Shown in pieces: positions 25,817-33,569 of a DNA stretch of 41,452 nucleotides. The translations under genes and the position numbers were made by a program. The notes under the pieces are model-generated. The model was not told the DNA's origin and searched no databases. It saw only the letters and a program-made list of their open reading frames with translations. This DNA comes from Bacteroidota bacterium (GTDB lineage Bacteria; Bacteroidota; Bacteroidia; Bacteroidales; Paludibacteraceae). Position 1 is the stretch's first letter; every line of letters begins with the position of its first letter. The DNA lies in assembly GCA_022708505.1 (NCBI GenBank), contig JAKIYP010000014.1, forward strand, positions 1 to 41,452, given 5' to 3'.

Positions 25817-27346
25817 TTAATAAACTTGTTTTGATAAGAAGTCTTTTAATACAAACATTTTACGTTTTCTAATTTCATTCTGATGCGCAATTTCCCTGTC
25901 TGTTATAAAACCTTTTTGTAAAGAGGCAAACCGCTTATCTAATTTCTTTTCTGTTTGAAGAATTTCATCTATTTCCGAAAGAAGTCCTTTGGCCTTAGAA
26001 CGATCGTAGTTTTCCGACTGATATACAGACTCCAGCACTTTATATTTCAGATAATTTACCCGAATATCAAACATCAGTTTCAGGTGATCAAACTCGGTTT
26101 TGTTATTTTTCGGTTTCAGCGCATATAATTTATCGCGCATTCTGACTGCTTGTTTTAACAAATTCTCCACTGAGCCACCATTGGGTGTTTTTCCGGCACG
26201 AACAAGCTCTTGCCGGCTACTCAGTATTTCCCACAGTATTTTTCCCTCTTTTTCAGTCAGGTTAAAACGATTCTGAGCATATTCTGTTACAAATAGCTCC
26301 GGATTTAACGGTTCTGTCTGATTTACCGATTTTCCATAAGCGGCAAGTAAAATCCGGAATCCATTCAAAGGATATACATTTCTGACCTGCTCCATATCCT
26401 GTATCTCCCATCCCTGGTCGTACATAAAACTGTAAAGCCCCGATGTTGACCAGGATGTCATCACAACACCCTCGTATCCGGCTTTTCTTGAATAAGGAAT
26501 AAAATCACGTTGATTGTTGAAATGTGTCAACCATGTTGTCAGGTGCATATTATCCGGACTTGAACGGATAGATGGCGCTCCCCACATGGTGGCTCCCGCA
26601 TTATACAGCTTATGCATATCGCCAAAATGATTTATCTGCCATCCGTAATTCCAATCGACATAGATAACATTATCAGGCATTTCTGCAATGGCTTCTGGAT
26701 ATTTTAAAATGATATCCGCCCACAATACCGGAATTTTACCAAGTTCAGTAACAATTTCGCACATTGCCTTTACATAATCGACAAATAGTTTTGATTTACC
26801 TTCATTTTCAACCTTCCCCCTGCATTTCTCACAAGAACCCAACAAATAGGTTTCATCTCCGCCAATATGAAAATAGGGTGAAGGGTGGTAAGCTGCAACC
26901 TCTCTGAATAAACTTCTGAAAATGGGAACAGCTTCATCCACTTTCATCGGACAGACCTGAGAGACCTCCTTTCTGTCTTCGCTGATATGTCGATAACGTT
27001 CGTGACGAAGAATCCACTCCACATGTCCAAAACAATGATGAATAGGTATAACATCGATGCCCAGACCGGCACAGTAAGCAATGAACTCTTTGACTTCTTC
27101 CGGTTTATAAGAATATTTATTACTGATGGTTGCATTTTGATTATAGGGAAATGTAGCTTCCCACTCCATCACCAGTGTGTTAATTTTAAATCCGGCAAGT
27201 TCATTTGCAAATGCCTTCAAAGCAGGCAAAGTCATCACTTGTGAACGTAAATCCAGGTGAAATCCTTTGACTTTAAAATCGGATTGTGCTCCGGATACAA
27301 AAAACAACTGAGACAAGAAACAAAAAAATAAAAAAAATCGTTTCAT
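25817..27346 (-). CDS. GH20-type hexosaminidase, catalytic barrel without N-terminal domain
   Basis: A 509-residue secreted protein. The start ATG at 27346 begins a clean signal peptide MKRFFLFFCFLSQLFFVSGA; the longer frame from 27391 would overlap nagB and bury it. The barrel starts at once (KGFHLDLRSQVMTLPALKAF) and has the GH20 signature YFHIGGDE with Asp164 and Glu165 as the expected catalytic pair. CEKCRGK follows, as in many GH20 enzymes. There is no GH20b domain before the barrel, and the C-terminal 130 residues are a helical, charged region. This resembles the short GH20 group (HEXD-like) rather than classic exo-hexosaminidases. It would remove terminal GlcNAc or GalNAc from the locus substrate; which one is not clear. 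Confidence 0.85.
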   Translation of the reverse strand: MKRFFLFFCFLSQLFFVSGAQSDFKVKGFHLDLRSQVMTLPALKAFANELAGFKINTLVMEWEATFPYNQNATISNKYSYKPEEVKEFIAYCAGLGIDVIPIHHCFGHVEWILRHERYRHISEDRKEVSQVCPMKVDEAVPIFRSLFREVAAYHPSPYFHIGGDETYLLGSCEKCRGKVENEGKSKLFVDYVKAMCEIVTELGKIPVLWADIILKYPEAIAEMPDNVIYVDWNYGWQINHFGDMHKLYNAGATMWGAPSIRSSPDNMHLTTWLTHFNNQRDFIPYSRKAGYEGVVMTSWSTSGLYSFMYDQGWEIQDMEQVRNVYPLNGFRILLAAYGKSVNQTEPLNPELFVTEYAQNRFNLTEKEGKILWEILSSRQELVRAGKTPNGGSVENLLKQAVRMRDKLYALKPKNNKTEFDHLKLMFDIRVNYLKYKVLESVYQSENYDRSKAKGLLSEIDEILQTEKKLDKRFASLQKGFITDREIAHQNEIRKRKMFVLKDFLSKQVY

Positions 27347-27380
27347 CCAACTTATATTTATACAATTAATAACCAACTTT

Positions 27381-28154
27381 TTAATTATCACGATTCAATA
27401 ATCCCGCACTATCCTTATCCACATACAATGTTGCCGAAGCATGATTTCGTAATATTGAAGCAGGGCAACGCTCATTAATTTTCCCTTCAACAGTCAACTT
27501 CACCGCAATAGCTTTACGCCCTGTCGGTACCATGCAAAAAAGATGTTTCGCTCGCATCAAGGCCGGTATGGTAAGCGTCATCGCATGAACTGGGACATCA
27601 TCAAGAGAAGCAAAACAACCATCATTGACTTGCTGCTGACGACAGGCTAAATCCAGGTCAACAATCTTAACCAGTTTCGGATCGTCGAACATTGCTACAT
27701 GCGGATCGTTAAACGCGATATGCCCGTTTTCACCAATACCCATAAAAACAATATCCGTCGGATAATCTCCAAGTAAGGCTTCATAACGTGTGCAATTTTC
27801 TTCTGCTTTTAAATTTTCATTATACAGATAATGAACCTGCTTAAACGGAACTTTATCAAAAATCGCATGCTTCAGAAAATTACCGAATCCCTGTGGAGCT
27901 TCTCTTGATAAACCAATATACTCATCCATGTGAAAAGCGTTGATACGTTGCCATTCTATGTTATCTTCATGTATCAGCGATGATAAAAAGTCATTTTGTG
28001 ATGGCGCCGCTGCAAAAATTATATTGATACTTTCCTTCTGACGTAACAGATTTCTAATACATTGCGCAGCCTCCGTTGCAGCATGAGCACCCATTTCCAT
28101 GCGTGTTCTGAAGATTTTCACTTTTAAAGAATCTGTCTGAAATTGTCTGATCAT
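27381..28154 (-). CDS. nagB: Glucosamine-6-phosphate deaminase-like protein
   Basis: A 257-residue cytosolic protein of the NagB/6-phosphogluconolactonase fold. AFHMDEY carries the catalytic-base Asp region and GIGENGHIAFND the His loop of NagB; HAMTLTIPALMRAKHLFCMVPTGRKA matches the C-terminal sugar-phosphate site. The phosphate loop is unusual: the common PTGxTP is replaced by AAAPSQNDFL, as in NagB paralogues found in PULs. NagB converts glucosamine 6-phosphate to fructose 6-phosphate and ammonia. It supports an amino-sugar substrate for this locus. No GlcNAc kinase, NagA deacetylase or GlcNAc transporter is present in the window, so the earlier steps must be coded elsewhere. It lies 36 bp after the GH20 gene. 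Confidence 0.85.
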   Translation of the reverse strand: MIRQFQTDSLKVKIFRTRMEMGAHAATEAAQCIRNLLRQKESINIIFAAAPSQNDFLSSLIHEDNIEWQRINAFHMDEYIGLSREAPQGFGNFLKHAIFDKVPFKQVHYLYNENLKAEENCTRYEALLGDYPTDIVFMGIGENGHIAFNDPHVAMFDDPKLVKIVDLDLACRQQQVNDGCFASLDDVPVHAMTLTIPALMRAKHLFCMVPTGRKAIAVKLTVEGKINERCPASILRNHASATLYVDKDSAGLLNRDN

Positions 28155-28190
28155 AGCTTTTTCTATCTATTATTTCTTAGTTTTATATTT

Positions 28191-29807
28191 TTAATTTGTG
28201 AGTTTTCGATAATTTATTTCCAGGATATCATAATGTTTTATTATTGTACCGAGTCTGGAAATAAAATCCTCATAATTCTTGTTTGTCCGGACAGACCAGC
28301 TCACCTCCGCCAATGCAGCAATACGCGGAAAGACCATATATTCCACATGTTTCTCGTCCGGTATGTACTCTGTCCATACATTAGCTTGCGTACCTTTTAT
28401 TAATGCAGCTTGTTCTTTAGTAAGTTCTTCCGGAACAGGCGAATAAGCATAGACCTTCTCTAAAGGAAGAAATCCTCCGATAGTTAATGGTTCCGTTTTT
28501 CTATCTCCCTGATAGTAATCAAAATAAACAGACTTATGAGGTGTCATAATAACCTGATTACCTCGTTTTACACCTTGAATTCCACCATCTTCACTTCGCC
28601 ATGACATGATTGTAATGGTTTTTGAGACTTCAGCTTCAACGGCATCATCCCAACAAATCACTTTTTTTCCTCTTGTTTGTAAAAATTTCTCCATACGCCC
28701 TGTCACATAAGCCTGAAGTTGTGTTTCGTCCGCAATACCTTCTGTTTTCATTCTGTCCTGGCAAGCCTTGCAACGTTTCCATCTGGTTTTCGGCGCTTCG
28801 TCTCCGCCCAGGTGAATATACTCCCCCGGAAACAACGCCGCAACTTCGTCAAGTACATTTTCCAGAAACACCATGGTTTCTTCGCGTGTACAATAAATAT
28901 CATGAAACACACCCCACCGGCCGACAACTTCAAAAGGTCCACCCGAACAGGAAAGATCCGGATAAGCGCTTAATGCAGCCAGGGCATGACCGGGTAATTC
29001 AATTTCAGGAATTATATTTACAAATCGCTTTTTTGCATAGGCAATTACCTCCCGGATTTCGTCCTGTGTATAGTAACCTCCGTGATCCTTTACTTTCCAC
29101 TTCCAGTCGGGAGCATTCTTATGTCCATCAATTTCCATTCTCCTGAAAGCTCCTACTTCTGTAAGTTTGGGGTATTTTTTTATTTCAATCCTCCACCCCT
29201 GATCATCGGTCAGATGCCAGTGGAATGTGTTGAGTTTGTGGAATGCCAGCATATCAATAAAACGCATGACAAACTCTTTAGGCATAAAATGACGGCATAC
29301 ATCCAACATCATACCTCTGTAACCAAAAACAGGGGCATCACTGACTGTCATGCAGGGAACCGACCATTTCATATCTGTTGTTTTCTTAGTTCCATTAATT
29401 TCCGGAGGGAGTAACTGTCTTATACTTTGCAGGGCATAAAAAATGCCGATTGAAGTAGAGGCCCTGACTGTAATCTTGTCACGTGAGATGTCCAGTTTAT
29501 AAGCTTCATCACCTGCAATTTTGTTGTCAATCTGGCAAATGACGGCATTTCTGCTTACCTTACCGGTTTTAATCTCAAGTTCATAATCCGCTGCTGAAAG
29601 AAACAATTCTTTTAGTAATGAAACCGCATTACGCATGGCTTGATTATCCGGTTGTAATATGATTGTTGTTTTCGGGTTAAAAACAAACTCACCTCCTTTC
29701 AGCCTGTATGTTTGAGGTACAGGGATTATACCCGGTGATGCCATCATATTATTGAACGGAAAAATAAAAAAAAACAAAACGGTTAAAAAACAGGTTCCTT
29801 TACTCAT
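28191..29807 (-). CDS. Beta-N-acetylhexosaminidase, GH20
   Basis: A 538-residue classic GH20. Signal peptide about 1-23; GH20b alpha/beta domain about 25-155 (IIPVPQTYRLKGGEF); catalytic barrel from YRGMMLDVCRHFMPKEF, with NTFHWHLTDDQGWRIEIKKYP and the pair Asp336-Glu337 in YIHLGGDEAPK. The Asp orients the substrate acetamido group, and the Glu is the general acid. It removes terminal beta-linked GlcNAc or GalNAc in the periplasm. No sorting tail is present. It lies between the secreted jelly-roll proteins and the NagB-like gene, so glycan release, trimming and catabolism are in order on one strand. A perfect hairpin lies in the 134-bp gap upstream, which may set a lower or separate expression level for the genes downstream. 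Confidence 0.94.
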   Translation of the reverse strand: MSKGTCFLTVLFFFIFPFNNMMASPGIIPVPQTYRLKGGEFVFNPKTTIILQPDNQAMRNAVSLLKELFLSAADYELEIKTGKVSRNAVICQIDNKIAGDEAYKLDISRDKITVRASTSIGIFYALQSIRQLLPPEINGTKKTTDMKWSVPCMTVSDAPVFGYRGMMLDVCRHFMPKEFVMRFIDMLAFHKLNTFHWHLTDDQGWRIEIKKYPKLTEVGAFRRMEIDGHKNAPDWKWKVKDHGGYYTQDEIREVIAYAKKRFVNIIPEIELPGHALAALSAYPDLSCSGGPFEVVGRWGVFHDIYCTREETMVFLENVLDEVAALFPGEYIHLGGDEAPKTRWKRCKACQDRMKTEGIADETQLQAYVTGRMEKFLQTRGKKVICWDDAVEAEVSKTITIMSWRSEDGGIQGVKRGNQVIMTPHKSVYFDYYQGDRKTEPLTIGGFLPLEKVYAYSPVPEELTKEQAALIKGTQANVWTEYIPDEKHVEYMVFPRIAALAEVSWSVRTNKNYEDFISRLGTIIKHYDILEINYRKLTN

Positions 29808-29897
29808 TTAAAATTTAATTAGTTGCTGTATTTTTCAAATTCAACCAACAGTTCAACAATAACAATATCAAGCTAAATCCGGCCTTTGATACAGCCC

Positions 29898-29923
29898 CCG
29901 GACAGTAAAAAAGTACTGTCCGG
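29898..29923 (-). terminator. Intercistronic hairpin upstream of GH20
   Basis: A perfect 10-bp inverted repeat, CCGGACAGTA (29898-29907) and TACTGTCCGG (29914-29923), with a 6-nt loop, lies between the stop of the T9SS protein at 29942 and the GH20 start. It has no U tract on the minus strand, so it may be a processing or attenuation site. Confidence 0.6.
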
Positions 29924-29941
29924 AGATTGCTTGATTATAAT

Positions 29942-31540
29942 TTATGGAATAACAACCTTTTGTGTTTTCCCATTTATTTCAACCAGGTAAAAGCCCTGAG
30001 GCAATCTTAAACTAACATGGTTACCCTGACCCACCTTTACAGTCGCACCAGTCAAAGTTCTAACAGCATAATTTACATGCTCAGGTGATTCAAAAGACAG
30101 TAATCCTTTAGATGTTTTAAAGATGACTTTTGAAGCTGAAGTCTGAGTGTTTCCTGTTGTAGTGTCTTTTAAAGTAATACGAATATCATCCAATGCAAAT
30201 GGAATCTTCTCATCTTCTTTTTCAACATAGAATAAAATATCAGTAAGCTGATTGCTATTGATACTTACTGATTTTTCAGTAAAAGTGGCATCAAATGGTT
30301 CTGTAAGTGTTTCACACAAAATCCAGCCTGTCAAATCAGTAAACGTAGCTTCACTTGCAGGACGCTTATAAATAGAGAATATACTGGTTCCTGCAACTCT
30401 TGTTTTCATATAGAAGGTCAATAAGTCGGGTAAATCCAGATTAGGAATCATCAGCCATCCTGAAGTTATTGAAGGATTACCTGCCCCACCTCCTTTGATA
30501 CGAACTGAATAGGAACCCATATACAAACCATTGTTGTAGTTGGCATTCTGATCAATCATCCAGTCATTATTTCCGGATGTTTGACTGGATATCCATCCTG
30601 CAGGCAAAAGATCAGAGGTAAATCCTTGCAAAACAACATCATTAGTAACATTAAAAACGACTGTATAAACTTTTTTAGTTACACCATCGGCAGCAGTAAC
30701 TTCTATTTCGTATGCAATAGTATTATCTACCTGAACCGGTTCTCCAACCACAACAGTTGCAGTTGCATCTGTGGGGGTACCAACAATGGCAGGAATGGTG
30801 GCATTGTTAGTCAGAATATTGTATGTGGTTGTGTTGGGATTGAAGTTATTAATCGCTTTTCCACCAACTGTAATTTCGGTTAGCGTGGCAATTGTATTAT
30901 CAACAAACGGTTCAAAAGTAATATCATCAATCATAAAAATATCATTCAGATTACTGCCATCTAACGCTGGAGTTGGAGACGTAAAAAAAGCAAAATACAA
31001 TTTATAATCTGTATATGCTGATGCAACCGGGACTGTAAAAAAATACTCCATCTTTGTCCAGGTACTACCTAAATTAATTAGCGTATTTGCTGTTTTAGAA
31101 GGATCGTAAACACCACCTGCATTCGGACCCTGTACTTCTCCGATTTTAGGTTTTTTACCTGATTGGAATAAACTAACATTCACCAAAGTTGCAGTACCCC
31201 GTGCATAAAAAGTTAATTTATATTGCCCCCCTTTTGTCAGGGTTATCACAGAATTGTTGTAGAACCTGCAACCACCGGAAGGATGAGGATTAGCTAACAC
31301 AGCAGCGTTACTTCCGGTATGCCCCGGACCTTGATAGATTGTTAATCCACCATTACCGGCATCACCCGTCCAACCAGTTACACCTGTCAGAGTTGTAGAT
31401 TTTAAACCCGAACCATGATCTGTAAGAGCAGACCAACCTGTTTCAAAATCAGCGTTACCCAATGTCAACACATCGGCAGCTTGCATGGAAGATACACCTA
31501 TAAGTGTACTTAATGTCAAAAGGAATAAAAGTTTTTTCAT
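29942..31540 (-). CDS. Secreted multi-domain glycan-binding candidate with T9SS tail
   Basis: A 532-residue protein with four parts after a signal peptide (about 1-21): a jelly-roll-like domain (about 22-215, GFYNNSVITLTKGGQYKLTFYARG type sequence) shared with the next protein upstream; a short Ig-like/cadherin-like beta domain (about 218-298, ITVGGKAINNFNPNTTTYN); a choice-of-anchor-J/MAM-like domain (about 300-455, LPAGWISSQTSGNNDW to FALDDIRITL); and a T9SS sorting tail (about 465-532). No catalytic motif was seen. The shared first domain looks like a CBM4/9-type carbohydrate-binding fold, so the protein is probably a surface or secreted glycan binder. It lies 36 bp after the GH18-like gene with the same N-terminal domain. 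Confidence 0.75.
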   Translation of the reverse strand: MKKLLFLLTLSTLIGVSSMQAADVLTLGNADFETGWSALTDHGSGLKSTTLTGVTGWTGDAGNGGLTIYQGPGHTGSNAAVLANPHPSGGCRFYNNSVITLTKGGQYKLTFYARGTATLVNVSLFQSGKKPKIGEVQGPNAGGVYDPSKTANTLINLGSTWTKMEYFFTVPVASAYTDYKLYFAFFTSPTPALDGSNLNDIFMIDDITFEPFVDNTIATLTEITVGGKAINNFNPNTTTYNILTNNATIPAIVGTPTDATATVVVGEPVQVDNTIAYEIEVTAADGVTKKVYTVVFNVTNDVVLQGFTSDLLPAGWISSQTSGNNDWMIDQNANYNNGLYMGSYSVRIKGGGAGNPSITSGWLMIPNLDLPDLLTFYMKTRVAGTSIFSIYKRPASEATFTDLTGWILCETLTEPFDATFTEKSVSINSNQLTDILFYVEKEDEKIPFALDDIRITLKDTTTGNTQTSASKVIFKTSKGLLSFESPEHVNYAVRTLTGATVKVGQGNHVSLRLPQGFYLVEINGKTQKVVIP

Positions 31541-31576
31541 ATCAGTATTGTTTTTAAAAAAGTAAATAATTAAAAA

Positions 31577-33490
31577 TCATTTTATAAATTTATATTGAAC
31601 CGGTATACCGGCGTTGTGAATTAACTTGGCGATATAGCAACCATCAGGAAGATGTTTTAAAGAAACTTCCGCATTACCTTGAATCATTTTGCTTTGAAGT
31701 CTTTGACCCTGCAATGTGAAAATTTCAATTCGTGCCTCTGCATCGAACGGTTTGAAAACAAGTGCTGCTGAATGCTTATTATAAAACATCCATTTATCTG
31801 CCTGAAAATCTTTGGTGTTTTGGAGTGTTGTGATACTTATCGGTGCACCGCCGTCATCCCACATCAATTCTAATCCTTCAAACTCAAAAAAATCAATTCC
31901 TCTGAAAGCAGGTTTAACTGCACCTTGCGAATAAAAATAGTGCATGGCATCAACCAGATATCCCCAACCTTGAGGATAAAGCGATGTTGAAGCATCTCCA
32001 TTATCCCCATATGTATTCAAACTTGTTTTAACACAGATGCTTACACTTGAGGGATAATCATTTGCACTATCGATAACAGACAAGCCACGTTGCCACACTT
32101 TCTCTCTTGTATCGGTATATATCATCGTGGTTACAAAGTCACAATCCTGCAAAAATTGTGGCGTACTTCCGTACGAAAGAAGACCTGCGTTGTAATTATT
32201 CTGATACATATAGTGAATGGCTTCATTTATAGCCAATCCATTCAGGTTATTTTTTGCCAGAGAAAGCATATTGTGTGTACGCTGTAGCAGCAGATCGTTT
32301 GAGTTTCCAATTCCATAATTATTATTACTATCCCAGAAATAAGTTAATGATGAAGGTGTATTATCACCTCCTTCCTTAAGTACATGCGGCTCCCAGTCAG
32401 CCGAAACCCCATCAAATCTTTGAGATGCAGTAACTCCGTTATTGAACTGTAATACCTGAGCACAATCCTGCAGTATCAGGTTGTCGTCCACAAAATGATT
32501 GTAATTGGCCAATCGCAACGCCCAAACTTTCAATCCATATTCATGAGCTGAATGATTAAAATTTCGCACCCACTGGTAGCGTATAGCATCAACTCCTGTC
32601 AGGGAACTTGCCGTAGCTGATAAATAGACATCTTTAATCCCGAGTAAAGCAATCCGGGCTGCCAGTTTAGCAGGATTGTTGATATAAGTAGTCATTGAAC
32701 GACTGCTATATACATAAACGCCTGAACGATAAGATTCTTCAAACTTTATTGCATCTCGAAAATTCAATGCCCTATCCAGCATTCCTTCTGAGACCTGACC
32801 TGTAACAGCTAATGCAGTATCCTGCGAAACTGGTTCAACATTTTGCTCTAACACTACATCGTCAATCATAAACAGACTATTCATATTACTACCGTCAATA
32901 GTCGGTGCAGTACATCCATAGAATGCAAAATACAGCTTGTAATCAGTATATACAGCATCTTCGGGGACAGTAAAACTATAAACATGTTTGGTCCAGACCG
33001 ACCCATATGACAATGGTAAGTTGATGGTTTTGGAAGTATCATATATACCACCGGGATGCGGTCCGGCAACATGTGCTATAAACGGTCTCGTACTTGCTTC
33101 AAAAAGACAAACATTCACGAGGGTTGCGGAACCACGGGCGTAAAAAGTCAGTTTGTATTTCGCTCCCTTTGTCAGACTCAATATACTATTGTTATAAAAC
33201 CTGGCTCCTCCTGTTGCATGTGTATTGATTAATACAGCAGCATGATTACCGGTACGCCCCTCACCCTGATAAATGTTCAGGTTCCCGTTTCCAACATCTC
33301 CTTTCCATCCGGTTACATCTGTAGCAATGGCTGTTGCTTTCTTGAGGATAAGCTGTGGCGACCCAAAATCTGTCAATCCAGTCCAATCGGTCTCAAAACC
33401 TGAACTTTCAAGGGTTAACACATCCGAAGCATGCAAATTTTCAACCTGCATGAACAAAATACTCAATAATATAAAAATCGGTATTCTCAT
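31577..33490 (-). CDS. Jelly-roll domain + GH18-like barrel + T9SS tail (copy C)
   Basis: A 637-residue secreted protein. Signal peptide about 1-21; jelly-roll-like domain about 22-217, clearly homologous to that of the protein at 29942; GH18-like barrel about 230-565; T9SS tail about 575-637 (IEIFTLQGQRLQSKMIQGN to GCYIAKLIHNAG). The barrel keeps the family motif FDGVSADWEPH (Asp360, Asp365, Glu367) and is close to copy A over its whole length (NEAIHYMYQNN, YTDTREKVWQRGL, VKTSLNTYGDNGD). Having its own binding domain and T9SS export, it is the likely first-acting, extracellular member, with copies A and B acting at the membrane or in the periplasm. The activity itself is inference; the family is unassigned. 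Confidence 0.78.
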   Translation of the reverse strand: MRIPIFILLSILFMQVENLHASDVLTLESSGFETDWTGLTDFGSPQLILKKATAIATDVTGWKGDVGNGNLNIYQGEGRTGNHAAVLINTHATGGARFYNNSILSLTKGAKYKLTFYARGSATLVNVCLFEASTRPFIAHVAGPHPGGIYDTSKTINLPLSYGSVWTKHVYSFTVPEDAVYTDYKLYFAFYGCTAPTIDGSNMNSLFMIDDVVLEQNVEPVSQDTALAVTGQVSEGMLDRALNFRDAIKFEESYRSGVYVYSSRSMTTYINNPAKLAARIALLGIKDVYLSATASSLTGVDAIRYQWVRNFNHSAHEYGLKVWALRLANYNHFVDDNLILQDCAQVLQFNNGVTASQRFDGVSADWEPHVLKEGGDNTPSSLTYFWDSNNNYGIGNSNDLLLQRTHNMLSLAKNNLNGLAINEAIHYMYQNNYNAGLLSYGSTPQFLQDCDFVTTMIYTDTREKVWQRGLSVIDSANDYPSSVSICVKTSLNTYGDNGDASTSLYPQGWGYLVDAMHYFYSQGAVKPAFRGIDFFEFEGLELMWDDGGAPISITTLQNTKDFQADKWMFYNKHSAALVFKPFDAEARIEIFTLQGQRLQSKMIQGNAEVSLKHLPDGCYIAKLIHNAGIPVQYKFIK

Positions 33491-33529
33491 GAAATCATTT
33501 CTCCGGATAATCCTTACAACCCTATTTTA

Positions 33530-33565
33530 ATTCCTGTCAGGACCTGTTTATGTCCTGACAGGAAT
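33530..33565 (-). terminator. Intercistronic hairpin before GH18-like copy C
   Basis: A perfect 14-bp inverted repeat, ATTCCTGTCAGGAC (33530-33543) and GTCCTGACAGGAAT (33552-33565), with an 8-nt loop, just after the stop of the lipoprotein gene at 33570. No strong U tract follows. It separates the SusCD/binding-protein genes from the enzyme genes. Confidence 0.65.
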
Positions 33566-33569
33566 ATTG

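Noticed and set aside
27347-27391. An upstream start for the GH20-like gene, overlapping nagB
   Set aside because: The 15 extra residues hide a clean signal peptide that begins at 27346.
28622-29146. A 174-residue open frame on the plus strand
   Set aside because: Antisense to the conserved catalytic region of the GH20 gene, with low-complexity composition unlike a real protein.
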